Positions 9,377 to 18,516 of a stretch of DNA of 64,000 bases are shown one piece after another. The notes below the pieces were generated by a model that saw nothing but the letters and a program-made list of their open reading frames with translations, did no database searches and was not told where the DNA came from. The position numbers and the translations under genes are program-made. The DNA is from VXPQ01 sp965223485 (GTDB lineage Bacteria; Bacteroidota; Rhodothermia; Rhodothermales; VXPQ01): contig OZ244993.1 of assembly GCA_965223485.1 (NCBI GenBank), forward strand, positions 62,001 to 126,000, in the 5' to 3' direction. Within the stretch, counting starts at the first letter, position 1. Each line of letters begins with the position of its first letter.

Positions 9377-9578
9377 GGCTTTCGGAAAGATTTAAGAATT
9401 AATATGCTGTTTTCGGCGTTCTGTTTCAAGCGTGCCCGCATTGTTTCCATGAAAGGTCAAAATGGAAAAAGCGCCTTGCAAAGTCCCCCATCCGGGCGAT
9501 TTTTCTCTGGCGGCCCCCCTTGTTGCATGCTGGCCCGGTTCTGCGCATATAGACACATAACCCGCCAAAATATAACCC

Positions 9579-9636
9579 TGCCCGCCAGCGTGCGACGGTT
9601 GCGCCAAAACCTGGAGTTTTCCCTACATTAATTTTA
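9579..9636. repeat. Direct repeat, left copy, flanking the toxin-antitoxin pair
   Basis: 58 bp. The first 33 bases, starting TGCCCGCCAGCGTGCGACGG, are identical to 10669 onward. A short divergent stretch follows, then CCCTACATTAATTTTA is again shared. Together with the right copy it brackets the fitAB-like genes. Confidence 0.8.
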
Positions 9637-9877
9637 GGATACTCTGATCAAAACCACTTCGATCAGCGCTTCGCGTTCGTGTGTAAAAGATATTATAATT
9701 GCATCGTTGAATTTAGCGAGAAACGCTGCGGATTCGGGGCAGTGCGGGCGTGAAGCGCCCTTCGGGAGGCTGCGAGAAGCACGCTGGCTGCGTCATTCCT
9801 CATTGTGTGGGGCCTGCCACACTGCTTCGTCATTCCTTGCCAGCGCACCCCTCTCAGCCTCTGAACTTCGCGGACTT

Positions 9878-9911
9878 AACCAGTTCGCCCAAAAACGAGG
9901 GCAAACTGGTT
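9878..9911. promoter_or_regulatory. Inverted repeat upstream of the antitoxin gene
   Basis: AACCAGTTCGCCC (9878-9890) and GGGCAAACTGGTT (9899-9911) pair at 12 of 13 positions around an 8-nt loop. It ends 65 bp before the antitoxin ATG. Ribbon-helix-helix antitoxins usually bind palindromes near their own promoter, so an operator is plausible; a terminator of upstream transcription is the alternative. Confidence 0.5.
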
Positions 9912-9976
9912 GGAACAATTGTTTACTCTTTTCGTGATTGCATGAAATCATTTTTGTCCAAATGAACGAGGACCTT

Positions 9977-10231
9977 ATGGCCAGTATCACCATTCGCAAT
10001 CTCTCCGCAGAGTCCAAGGAACGACTCCGGCGCACAGCCAGCCAACAGGGTTGTAGCCTTGAAGCGTTGGTCCGGTCTATTCTGGACGCCGCCGCCAGAG
10101 ACGCTACCCACGATACGACAGCGGCCTCCAGATTTCCGTTCGATCTCATTTCGATGGTCGAGCCCGGCGAAGATATCGAACCGTTTCTGGAAGATCACGA
10201 CCACCCGCAAGCGCCTCTGAACCTGCAATGA
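9977..10231 (+). CDS. FitA/VapB-type ribbon-helix-helix antitoxin
   Basis: 84 aa from the ATG at 9977, preferred because GAGGAC lies just upstream and ASITIRNLSAESKERLRRTA is the canonical FitA-like start. The beta-strand (SITIRNL) and two helices (SAESKERLRRTASQQG, SLEALVRSILDAAA) form the RHH DNA-binding fold. The C-terminal tail (FDLISMVEPGEDIEPFLEDH) would wrap the toxin and fill its active site. The stop overlaps the toxin start as ATGA, indicating translational coupling. By family, it represses its own operon and neutralises the PIN nuclease. Confidence 0.9.
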   Translation: MASITIRNLSAESKERLRRTASQQGCSLEALVRSILDAAARDATHDTTAASRFPFDLISMVEPGEDIEPFLEDHDHPQAPLNLQ

Positions 10232-10638
10232 TCCTGCTGGACACAAATGTCTTGTCCGAGCTGACCAAGCCAACGCCTTCGGCGCATGTGGTCGCCTGGC
10301 TCAACGACAACGAACCCATACTGGCGCTGTCGGCCGTCACGCTCGCCGAGTTGCGTTACGGGATAGCGCGGCTCCCCGATGGCAAGCGAAAGTCGAGCCT
10401 GATCCGTTTCTGGAACATGACCAGAGATCGTTTCAAAGGAAGAACCTTCCCGTTCGACGAACGCACAGCCGAAATCTACGGCGATATCGTAGCCGAAGCC
10501 GAAAAGCAAGGGCGGCGACTGAATGTTGCCGATGCGCAAATTGCGGCAATCGCTCTCGCGCACCGTATGTCCGTGGCGACGCGAAACACAGGAGATTTCG
10601 AGAATACGGGCGTCACGGTAATCAATCCCTGGATGTGA
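10228..10638 (+). CDS. vapC: PIN-domain toxin, FitB/VapC family ribonuclease
   Basis: 136 aa. The PIN-domain acidic residues are all visible: D5 in MILLDTNVLSE, the Glu in VTLAELRYG, the Asp in NVADAQIAAIAL and the Asp in RNTGDFENTG. VapC/FitB enzymes are Mg-dependent RNases that cut specific structured RNAs, often tRNA or rRNA; the target here is unknown. It overlaps the antitoxin by 4 bp. Length is normal and no catalytic residue is missing. The pair sits between two copies of a 58-bp direct repeat, so it may have arrived as a module in front of the isomerase gene at 10760. Confidence 0.93.
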   Translation: MILLDTNVLSELTKPTPSAHVVAWLNDNEPILALSAVTLAELRYGIARLPDGKRKSSLIRFWNMTRDRFKGRTFPFDERTAEIYGDIVAEAEKQGRRLNVADAQIAAIALAHRMSVATRNTGDFENTGVTVINPWM

Positions 10639-10668
10639 TTTCATCCTCTCCACCCATATTGTCCAAAC

Positions 10669-10727
10669 TGCCCGCCAGCGTGCGACGGTTGCGCCAAAAC
10701 CCGAATTTTTTCCCTACATTAATTTTA
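10669..10727. repeat. Direct repeat, right copy, in the leader of the isomerase gene
   Basis: 59 bp, matching 9579-9636 (first 33 bases identical, last 16 identical, a few changes and one extra base between). It ends 32 bp before the isomerase start at 10760, so this copy may include that gene's promoter. Confidence 0.8.
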
Positions 10728-10759
10728 CCGTTTTATTCCCCAAACCCCAGATATCTACC

Positions 10760-11725
10760 ATGAATCGCCGCACTTTTATGCACCGTACGGGGGGCGCCGT
10801 CGTCGGCGGCCTGACGCTGAGCAGTCTGGCCTTTCCGTCGAGAGCCATGGGACTCGCGCTGGCAGGCACATCCGACGTGCAAATAGGAGCTATTTCCTAC
10901 AGCTTTCGTCAGATCCCCGCCAGCGCCGAGGAAATCCTCAGCTATATGGTTGAACTCGGCCTCAACACGATCGAACTCATAGGCAGCCCGGCGGAGGAAT
11001 TCGCCGGTGGGACGGCAGCACCGGCGTTTCCTCGCAACTGGAGGGAGTTGAGCGAGGAAGAGCGCGCCAGCTATAGGGCCGAACGGGAAGCGGCGGACAA
11101 AGGGGCCGCCGAATGGCGCTTGTCGGCCCCTATGGATAAGTTCGAAGCCCTCGGCAAAATGTATCGTGACGCCGGGGTCGATATCGACATCCTCAAACTG
11201 GGCAATCCGGGGTGGTCCGACGGAGAGATCGACTACGCTTTCCGGGCAGCCCGGGCGGTGGGCGCGCGCGGCATCTCGTTCGAAATCTCGAATGAAGCCG
11301 GCGAGCGGATGGGGCCTTTCGCCACGAAGCACGAGATGGTCACGGGCATGCATAACCATACCCAGGTGGCCGATGAGGATTTCAGTTTCGACATCCCGCT
11401 CTCCTACTCGCCCTACAACATGCTCAACCTCGACATCGGGCACTACGTAGCGGGCCTGGGCACATCCCCGATCCCGGTAATACAGAAGTACCACGACCGG
11501 ATTACGCACCTGCATCTAAAGGATCGGAAAAGCCCGGAAAACGGCGCTGAAAACGTTCCCTGGGGCGAGGGCGACACGCCGATCGGTGAGGTGCTCCGGT
11601 TGCTCCGGGACGAAGCGTATCCGATTACGGCGATGATCGAGTTGGAATATCCGACCCCGGAAGGCTCGACGGTAATGCAGGAGATGAAGAAGTGCGTGGA
11701 CTACTGCCACGAGGCGCTTTCCTGA
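10760..11725 (+). CDS. Tat-exported sugar phosphate isomerase/epimerase (TIM barrel)
   Basis: 321 aa. The N-terminus MNRRTFMHRTGGAVVGGLTL carries a twin-arginine motif and hydrophobic core, so the enzyme is probably periplasmic. The body has AP_endonuc_2/xylose-isomerase-like barrel features: IGAISYSFRQIP, LGLNTIELIG, DIDILKLGNPG, MHNHTQVAD, MLNLDIGHYVAG and ITHLHLKDR. The His/Asp/Glu residues of these motifs would coordinate the metal. It is followed 40 bp downstream by a GH3 glycosidase, suggesting joint breakdown of a glycan-derived sugar. The same kind of protein is encoded at 1-625. Exact substrate unknown. Confidence 0.9.
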   Translation: MNRRTFMHRTGGAVVGGLTLSSLAFPSRAMGLALAGTSDVQIGAISYSFRQIPASAEEILSYMVELGLNTIELIGSPAEEFAGGTAAPAFPRNWRELSEEERASYRAEREAADKGAAEWRLSAPMDKFEALGKMYRDAGVDIDILKLGNPGWSDGEIDYAFRAARAVGARGISFEISNEAGERMGPFATKHEMVTGMHNHTQVADEDFSFDIPLSYSPYNMLNLDIGHYVAGLGTSPIPVIQKYHDRITHLHLKDRKSPENGAENVPWGEGDTPIGEVLRLLRDEAYPITAMIELEYPTPEGSTVMQEMKKCVDYCHEALS

Positions 11726-11765
11726 GAGATTGTTGGCCGTAGATCTCGGTACAGCAAAGGCTATT

Positions 11766-14156
11766 ATGGAGAAATCAGCCGTGAAGAACCCCCTATCGCA
11801 TCGTTCTTTGGCATACGTATTTCCGTTGACTGTGGCGCTCCTGGTGCTCAATGGCTGTTTCACCAGCGCGCCCCGATGGAGTGAGACGGATTCCGAACCG
11901 ATCAAGATAGTAACTAACCAGGGAGGACAGACGCTGGGGTACGCCACGACATCAGGCGTCAGCCTGCTCACCGTCGACAGGTTCGCGTTCAAGGACCTGA
12001 ACAAAAACGAGGCGCTGGACCCGTACGAAGACTGGCGCCTCTCCGCCGACGTTCGGGCAAAGGACCTGGCCTCCAGGATGTCTGTCGATCAGATCGCCGG
12101 CCTGATGCTCTACAGCGCCCACCAGGCCATTCCTTCGACAAGGGGACGGCTTGGCGTCCCGACCTATAACGGAAAACCCTTTGCCGAGAGCGGGGCCAAC
12201 GCCTGGGACCTATCCGACGCCCAGACAGACTTTCTAACCAACGACAACCTGAGGCATGTGCTGATCACGTCGGTGGAAAGCCCTGAGGTTGCAGCGCGCT
12301 GGAATAACAATGTCCAGGCGTTGGTCGAAGGCATCGGGCTCGGTATTCCGGCCAACAACAGCTCGGACCCGCGCCATCGCACGCGGGCCGATGCCGAATT
12401 CAATGCGGGTTCCGGAGGGGACATCTCCATGTGGCCCGCCTCGATCGGCCTCGCTGCGACCTTCGACCCCGCCCTCGTGCGGCAGTTCGGCGAAATCGCA
12501 TCGAAAGAATATCGTGCGCTCGGCATCACGACGGCCCTTTCGCCCCAAATCGATCTGGCCACCGAACCCCGCTGGTACCGTTTTAGCGGCGCCTTCGGGG
12601 CCGATCCGGACCTCGCCACTGCTATGGCGCGGGCCTACGTCGACGGTTTTCAGTCTTCTTCCCGCGAAGCCGAGATTGCCGGGGGCTGGGGCTACGAAAG
12701 CGTGAACGCCATGGTCAAGCACTGGCCGGGAGGTGGTTCGGGCGAAGGAGGCCGGGATGCACACTACAGCTATGGTAGATATGCCGTTTATCCCGGCAAC
12801 AATTTCGATCTCCACCTGCTTCCTTTTACGGAGGGGGCTTTCAATCTGGAAAGCGGGACGGGTATGGCGGCGGCGGTCATGCCCTACTACACCGTCTCTT
12901 TCAACAAGGATACCAGGTATGGCGAAAATGTGGGCAATGCCTACAGCACATACATCATCAAGGATTTGCTCCGAGGAACGTACGGCTTCGACGGGGTGGT
13001 CTGCACCGATTGGGGCGTTACGCGCGATTATACGGCCGTGGATGGATTCGGCGCCGCACCCTGGGGTGTGGAAGGGCTGTCCGAAGCCGAACGGCATTAC
13101 AAGGCCCTGATGGCAGGTATCGATCAATTCGGCGGCAACAACGATTCTGGCCCGGTTATCGAAGCCTACAAGATGGGCGTGCAGGAACACGGCGAAGCAT
13201 TCATGCGAGCGCGTTTCGAGGCATCCGCCGTTCGTCTGCTGAAAAACATCTTCCGCACCGGCCTGTTCGAAAACCCCTACCTGGACATCGAGCAGACCGC
13301 CGCCACGGTGGGCAACGCCACGCACACGGCCGCCGGGTACGGAGCGCAACGCAAGTCCCTGGTGCTCCTGAAGAATCAGGACAATGTCTTGCCGTTAAAA
13401 CAAAACGCAACGATATACATCCCCCAGCGCTATGTGCCGGAACGCCGAAGCCGTTTCGGCGGCGGGGTCACACCCGCTCGATACGAGGATCCGCTTAACC
13501 TGGAGATCGCGAACAAGTATTTCGACGTGACGGACGATCCGGATGCGGCGGAGGCAGCCCTCATCGTCATCAACAGTCCCGCCTCTACCGGAGGGTATGA
13601 CAAGGCCGACGTAGAGGCAGGCGGCAACGGGTACGTTCCTGTCAGTCTCCGGTACGAAACCTACACGGCTACGCACGCCCGCGCCACGAGCCTCGCCGGC
13701 GGGGATCCGCTGGAAACCTTCACGAACCGTTCGTACCTGGGCAAGACGGTCACGCCCTCGAATACGACGGATCTGCAAGCGGTCCTCGAGGCCCGCGAAA
13801 AAATGAACGGGAAACCCGTCATCGTAGTGCTCAACCTGTCGACCCCGACCGTGGCGTCGGAATTCGAACCGAGCGCGAACGCGATCCTCGTCAGCTTCGG
13901 CGTACAGGATCAGGCGATCCTCGACATCCTGACCGGTACGGCCGAGCCTTCGGGCCTGCTGCCTTTGCAGATGCCTGCGAACATGCAAACCGTCGAGGAA
14001 CAGCACGAGGACACACCGCACGACATGCAACCCTACGTCGATGCCCAGGGCAACGCCTACGACTTCGCCCTCGGGCTTAACTGGAGTGGCATCATTGAAG
14101 ACGCCCGGACACTAAGGTACAGGAAGCAGCGGTCAGTGAGCGAATCCAATCCATAA
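11766..14156 (+). CDS. Glycoside hydrolase family 3 (beta-glucosidase-like) lipoprotein
   Basis: 796 aa from the ATG at 11766, chosen because the resulting N-terminus has a lipoprotein signal (FPLTVALLVLNGC); an upstream in-frame start at 11730 would only push the signal inward. The GH3 N-terminal barrel is visible in YEDWRLSADVRAKDLASRMS, NAMVKHWPGGGSGEGGRD and the nucleophile region YGFDGVVCTDWGVTRDY. The C-terminal alpha/beta domain starts near GAQRKSLVLLKNQDNVLPL and ends with SGLLPLQMPANMQTVEEQ. Family members release beta-linked glucose or xylose from oligosaccharides. Membrane anchoring and the adjacent isomerase and esterase fit a periplasmic or surface degradation route. Confidence 0.92.
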   Translation: MEKSAVKNPLSHRSLAYVFPLTVALLVLNGCFTSAPRWSETDSEPIKIVTNQGGQTLGYATTSGVSLLTVDRFAFKDLNKNEALDPYEDWRLSADVRAKDLASRMSVDQIAGLMLYSAHQAIPSTRGRLGVPTYNGKPFAESGANAWDLSDAQTDFLTNDNLRHVLITSVESPEVAARWNNNVQALVEGIGLGIPANNSSDPRHRTRADAEFNAGSGGDISMWPASIGLAATFDPALVRQFGEIASKEYRALGITTALSPQIDLATEPRWYRFSGAFGADPDLATAMARAYVDGFQSSSREAEIAGGWGYESVNAMVKHWPGGGSGEGGRDAHYSYGRYAVYPGNNFDLHLLPFTEGAFNLESGTGMAAAVMPYYTVSFNKDTRYGENVGNAYSTYIIKDLLRGTYGFDGVVCTDWGVTRDYTAVDGFGAAPWGVEGLSEAERHYKALMAGIDQFGGNNDSGPVIEAYKMGVQEHGEAFMRARFEASAVRLLKNIFRTGLFENPYLDIEQTAATVGNATHTAAGYGAQRKSLVLLKNQDNVLPLKQNATIYIPQRYVPERRSRFGGGVTPARYEDPLNLEIANKYFDVTDDPDAAEAALIVINSPASTGGYDKADVEAGGNGYVPVSLRYETYTATHARATSLAGGDPLETFTNRSYLGKTVTPSNTTDLQAVLEAREKMNGKPVIVVLNLSTPTVASEFEPSANAILVSFGVQDQAILDILTGTAEPSGLLPLQMPANMQTVEEQHEDTPHDMQPYVDAQGNAYDFALGLNWSGIIEDARTLRYRKQRSVSESNP

Positions 14157-14269
14157 GCCTGTATGAATCCGTAAGGCATGGACCTACTCGTTTCTATCCG
14201 TATTCCAACCGTGAAGGCAACGGTTTTGACGAAGCGGCTTCCACGACCAACCCGGTGAGAGTATTCCAG

Positions 14270-15307
14270 ATGAACAAGAGATCGTACGGGGTATGGTTCT
14301 GCCTCGTCTTGTGGGGTCTGTGCCCGCTCCTCGCAGCAGCTCAGATCACGGACCCGCTCTATCTTGAGAACGGCTTGCTCACCGGTATGTCCGGTTCCGA
14401 TCCGGCCGTCCAGGTGTACAAAGGAATCCCCTATGCAGCGCCGCCCGTCGGCGCCCTGCGCTGGCATGCTCCACAACCGTCTTCTCCATGGGAGGGCGTT
14501 CGGAAGGCAGACACGTTCGCCCCCGGCTGCATCCAACACGTAGCAGGATCACGGCCACCATGGACCGAAGAGCTCATGCACCAGGACAGCATTAGCGAGG
14601 ACTGCCTGTATCTCAACGTCTGGACGGCAGCGAATGATGCCGGCGAACGACGCCCCGTTCTGGTCTATATCCACGGCGGCGGCTTCAGCGAAGGATCCGG
14701 TTCGGTAGCGGCCTACGATGGGGAGGAGTTGGCGAAGAAGGGGCTGGTGGTAGTAACCATCAACTACCGGCTGGGGGCGCTCGGCTTTCTGGCCCATCCG
14801 GAATTGACAGCCGAGTCCGGCGACAATGCTTCGGGCAACTTCGGCCTGCTCGACCAGGTAGCCGCCCTCCAGTGGGTGAAACAGAACATTGCGGCCTTTG
14901 GCGGCGATCCGAACAACGTCACGATCGCCGGACAATCGGCCGGGGCTATTGCGGTGTACCTGCTCACGGTCGCTCCGCCTGCCAGAAGCCTCTTCGAACG
15001 GGGCATACCCTGGCCGGAGCGTCCGGAGTTCGGCGCGTTTCACACAGCCGAGGTACCGTACTTCTTTAACAACCTCCGGATGCTGGACCGGCCCTGGGAA
15101 CCCCTGGACCGGCAACTCGCCGACATGATGTCGTCGTACTGGGCTAATTTCGCAACCGGCGGCAATCCGAACGGGGCAGGATTACCAGAGTGGCCGGCTT
15201 ATGACGGTCAAGACGTCCGATTCATGCGTTTCGGCGAACGGGTGGCGCCCGGCCCCATCGCGGACCCGCCCGTGCAAGAGTTCTTCAAGGCGTTTTTGGC
15301 GGAATAG
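14270..15307 (+). CDS. Type-B carboxylesterase with an internal in-frame deletion (probably inactive)
   Basis: 345 aa, against about 500 for the family. Start ATG 14270; a GTG at 14255 is less likely. Signal peptide LVLWGLCPLLAAAQ. The oxyanion loop (YIHGGGFSEGSG), nucleophile elbow GQSAG (Ser about 223) and the catalytic His region RPEFGAFHTAEVPYFF (His about 258) are present. Between LFERGI and PWPERPEF, roughly 130-150 residues normally separating them are absent, including the catalytic Glu. The frame is intact, so the deletion near 15005 is a multiple of three. Likely a recent remnant or a protein of changed function. It follows the GH3 gene on the same strand. Confidence 0.8.
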   Translation: MNKRSYGVWFCLVLWGLCPLLAAAQITDPLYLENGLLTGMSGSDPAVQVYKGIPYAAPPVGALRWHAPQPSSPWEGVRKADTFAPGCIQHVAGSRPPWTEELMHQDSISEDCLYLNVWTAANDAGERRPVLVYIHGGGFSEGSGSVAAYDGEELAKKGLVVVTINYRLGALGFLAHPELTAESGDNASGNFGLLDQVAALQWVKQNIAAFGGDPNNVTIAGQSAGAIAVYLLTVAPPARSLFERGIPWPERPEFGAFHTAEVPYFFNNLRMLDRPWEPLDRQLADMMSSYWANFATGGNPNGAGLPEWPAYDGQDVRFMRFGERVAPGPIADPPVQEFFKAFLAE

Positions 15308-15419
15308 GGCATGATTGTCGTAACGACGTAGCGTATCCCGCCGCCCCTCGACATCTCGATATAATTCCCTATAATTCCCTTCCAAAAACTGCGCAATAAA
15401 CAACTCTTCCGATATCTCC

Positions 15420-17129
15420 ATGACGAAATCTCTTTGGGACGAATACCTCGCGGCGGCGCAAGAGAAATACGAAACGATCAAGCGGGAAGAAAACTACAAG
15501 TTCAATCTTGCGGCGGCGTTAGCGAAAGCCCGCACGGCGTTGTTGCGCGATGAACCGGATTGGCCGGACCTGGCGACGGGGGCGGTCAGGCACAAGCACA
15601 ACAATCTTATACACTGGATGAACCAAGGGAAGGTAGTGCGGTGTATCGCCAGCAACCCGGACGAGGTGCGGGATGCGCTTCGGGAAATGTGGTCCGAAGA
15701 CGACCGAACGCCCGGCGACCGCATTCGCGCATTCGACGACAGACTATCCGAAAGCATGCTGGATATTCCGCCGAGCGCGGTGGGCTCGCGCCTCACGATC
15801 GCGTCGTATTTCATGATGGGGCTCGACGCGCAACGGTATCCGCCGTACCAGAAAAGAAAGTTTCAATCCACATATAAACAACTGGACTATCCGCAATCCT
15901 CCGCCGACGATGCGGGCGAGGAGTACGAGCACGCCCTAAGCTTCCTGGACCGCATGCTCGAAGAAGCGCGGAGGCGGGACATGGACAAACCCGCTACCCG
16001 GATGGACGCGCAATCCGTCGTCTTCTGGCTGGTTAATCCACCTCCTCCACCCCCCAATGGTACCCCAGTTGAACCCCCGCACCCCCTGAACACGATCCTC
16101 TACGGCCCGCCCGGCACCGGAAAGACCTGGCACACCGTCACCCGGGCCGTGGCGATCATCGAAAACCTGGAAACGGACGAGGTAGCGCGGGAGAACCGCA
16201 GCGACGTGAAAGAAAGGTACGACATATATTCGGACGCCGAACAGATCGAAATGGTGACGTTTACCCAGAACACCACCTACGAAGATTTCGTCGAAGGCAT
16301 CCGGCCCGTCCTGTCGAATGGCGCAAGCGCCGACGGGCAATCTTCGCCCGAACACAGCGAGTCCGGAGACATCCGATATGAGCTTTCCCAAGGCGTATTC
16401 CGGGGCATCGCGGAGCGCGCGGAGAAGAACCCGAACCGGCCTTATGTGCTCGTCATCGACGAAATCAACCGCGGCAACATAGCCCGGATCTTCGGCGAAC
16501 TGATCACACTGGTCGAGGACTCGAAGCGGATCGGGAAGCCCGACGAAGCCCGGGTGAGGCTACCCGGCTCGAAGACGGATTTTGGCGTGCCGTCGAACTT
16601 GTATCTCATCGGGACCATGAACACCGCCGACCGCTCCATCGCGCTGATGGATACTGCGCTACGGAGGCGGTTCGCGTTCGAGGAGATGATGCCGGACCCG
16701 TCTCATGATGGCGTCAACAAGGACATCGACGGCATCGACTGCGGCAAGGTCCTTGACGCCATAAATGGACGCATCGCCGTGCTGCTGGACCGGGAGCATC
16801 AAATCGGACACACCTATTTCCTCGGCATCGACTCGATGGCAGCGCTTGCCGAGACGTTTCGGCGCCGCATCATGCCGCTACTCCAGGAGTACTTCTACGA
16901 CGACTGGGAAAAAATCCGGGCGGTTCTGAACAACAACGAGTTCGTCGTGAGCCGGGATCTGCCTGACGAGCTGGTCCGACGGGATCTGGTCGAATCCACC
17001 CGGAGAGTATACGATCTGCTGCCTGCCGACCACAAAAAGTGGACCGATCCGGCGGCGTACCGAGTTATCTACGAAACGCCCACAGCGGCGGCGGAAACGG
17101 ACGACGACAGTGAATCGCAGCGCGACTGA
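15420..17129 (+). CDS. mcrB: McrB-like AAA+ GTPase subunit of a type IV (methylation-dependent) restriction system
   Basis: 569 aa. Residues 1-200 are a helical region without a recognised DNA-reader fold, followed by a proline-rich linker (NPPPPPPNGTPVEPP) and the AAA+ domain. Walker A GPPGTGKT is at 229-236, Walker B VLVIDEINRGN at 343-353, the McrB signature MNTADRS at 400-406 and the RRRF arginine motif at 415-418. McrB hexamers hydrolyse GTP, translocate on DNA and recruit McrC to cut DNA with modified cytosines. Which modification is read cannot be predicted because the N-terminal domain is not the E. coli type. It directly precedes mcrC. Confidence 0.95.
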   Translation: MTKSLWDEYLAAAQEKYETIKREENYKFNLAAALAKARTALLRDEPDWPDLATGAVRHKHNNLIHWMNQGKVVRCIASNPDEVRDALREMWSEDDRTPGDRIRAFDDRLSESMLDIPPSAVGSRLTIASYFMMGLDAQRYPPYQKRKFQSTYKQLDYPQSSADDAGEEYEHALSFLDRMLEEARRRDMDKPATRMDAQSVVFWLVNPPPPPPNGTPVEPPHPLNTILYGPPGTGKTWHTVTRAVAIIENLETDEVARENRSDVKERYDIYSDAEQIEMVTFTQNTTYEDFVEGIRPVLSNGASADGQSSPEHSESGDIRYELSQGVFRGIAERAEKNPNRPYVLVIDEINRGNIARIFGELITLVEDSKRIGKPDEARVRLPGSKTDFGVPSNLYLIGTMNTADRSIALMDTALRRRFAFEEMMPDPSHDGVNKDIDGIDCGKVLDAINGRIAVLLDREHQIGHTYFLGIDSMAALAETFRRRIMPLLQEYFYDDWEKIRAVLNNNEFVVSRDLPDELVRRDLVESTRRVYDLLPADHKKWTDPAAYRVIYETPTAAAETDDDSESQRD

Positions 17130-17130
17130 C

Positions 17131-18405
17131 ATGCCGGCCTTGAGCACAACCAACCGGCGCAACCCGAACGCACATACGCTGGTCGTTCGAGAGTACGATC
17201 CGCTAACCGGCCTGCAGGAGGACGAACAACGCGATCTCGAACGATTCGAGCTCGACGAAGGGAGACACGGGCGGTCCGCGCTCACGCTCCGGAACGGTCT
17301 CCTCTACGCGCAGAACTACGTCGGGGTTATTGAAACGCGCCGGGGAACCGTGATCGAAATCCTGCCGAAGATCGATCTTTCGGACAGCGGCGTCGATAAC
17401 ACCCGGAAGGTCTTTCTGACCATGCTCCGGGATTGGCGGCGCCTCAGGGAAGCGCAACGGGGAGCCGCCGGCATCCGCGCAATCCACCGCTTCGACATGT
17501 TCGAGGCATTCGTCCATACTTTCCTGACGAGCGTTATCCTGCTCACCCGGCGCGGCCTGGCCCGGACGTACCGAACGCAAGAAGCGAATCTCCCCTGCCT
17601 GCGCGGACGGATCCTGTTCCCGGCGCATATCCGCCAAAATCTGGTCGACCGCTCCCGGTTCTACGTCGGCTACGACGAGTTCACTGCGGATCGCCCCGCG
17701 AACCGCCTGATCCGCCTCGCATTGCAACGCCTCGCGCAGAGCGTCCGGCATCCCGCGAATCGGCAGCGGCTCCATCAATTGCGCATCGCCTTCTCCAGTG
17801 TACCCCTGTCCACGAACCTGAACGACGACTGGGCGCACCATCAAGTGGACCGTTCGATGCGACAGTACGACGCCGTGATGCCATGGGTCGGGTTGTTCCT
17901 GTTCGGGTACGGTCTCGCCACGTTCGCCGGCCCGCACGTGAACCGGGCGTTGCTATTTCCCATGGAGCAAGTGTTCGAGGACTTCGTTACCGCTTCCGTC
18001 CGCCGACGCCAGCGGCGCTTCGCGGTGAGCGCCCAAGAGGGACAGCGACATCTGGCGACGGACGACGACCATAAGCCTGCGTTTCGTCTAAAGCCGGATA
18101 TCGTCCTGCGGGAAGGCAAGCATATCCGATTCGTCCTGGACGCCAAGTGGAAACGCATCGACCCCGGCAAGCCAAACCACGGCGTCACTCAGGCCGACGC
18201 ATACCAGCTCTTCGCTTACGGAAAGAAATACGGCTGCCGGCGCGTCGTCCTGGTCTATCCAAAAACGACCGGGTTTAGCCAAACGCTCCGTTTCCGATTC
18301 GACGAAAATTCCGACCTGGAGTTGGCCTGCTTTCCGTTCGACGTGGCCGATCCGGCGGGAACCATTGAGAAGATGATGCAGGAACTGCTGCGCCGATCGC
18401 AGTAG
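17131..18405 (+). CDS. mcrC: McrC endonuclease subunit
   Basis: 424 aa from the ATG at 17131, one base past the mcrB stop; a GTG at 17110 inside mcrB would add seven residues. The N-terminal beta-rich part (LRNGLLYAQNYVGVIETRRG, VIEILPKID) docks onto McrB in characterised systems. The C-terminal PD-(D/E)XK nuclease core is clear: FRLKPDIVL, then FVLDAKWKRID, giving D...D-x-K. Length and motif order are normal. The pair ends about 110 bp before a tRNA-Thr gene on the opposite strand, a common site for acquired DNA. Confidence 0.94.
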   Translation: MPALSTTNRRNPNAHTLVVREYDPLTGLQEDEQRDLERFELDEGRHGRSALTLRNGLLYAQNYVGVIETRRGTVIEILPKIDLSDSGVDNTRKVFLTMLRDWRRLREAQRGAAGIRAIHRFDMFEAFVHTFLTSVILLTRRGLARTYRTQEANLPCLRGRILFPAHIRQNLVDRSRFYVGYDEFTADRPANRLIRLALQRLAQSVRHPANRQRLHQLRIAFSSVPLSTNLNDDWAHHQVDRSMRQYDAVMPWVGLFLFGYGLATFAGPHVNRALLFPMEQVFEDFVTASVRRRQRRFAVSAQEGQRHLATDDDHKPAFRLKPDIVLREGKHIRFVLDAKWKRIDPGKPNHGVTQADAYQLFAYGKKYGCRRVVLVYPKTTGFSQTLRFRFDENSDLELACFPFDVADPAGTIEKMMQELLRRSQ

Positions 18406-18516
18406 CCTGGCTCCCGCACGCCGCTGTACGGGGGTATAAACAGACGCAGAATACGTAATTGACAAATCTGGAGGAATAGCCGACTCCCGCGCAAGGGAAC
18501 GCCGGAATGCAAGAGA

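Larger units (their letters stand above)
9377..9976. other. 600-bp spacer carrying a direct-repeat copy and a long hairpin
   Basis: No convincing gene is present; short open frames here lack signals and homology. The spacer holds one copy of the ~58-bp direct repeat (9579-9636) and an inverted repeat at 9878-9911, just before the antitoxin gene. Base composition is more mixed than in flanking genes. Confidence 0.6.
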
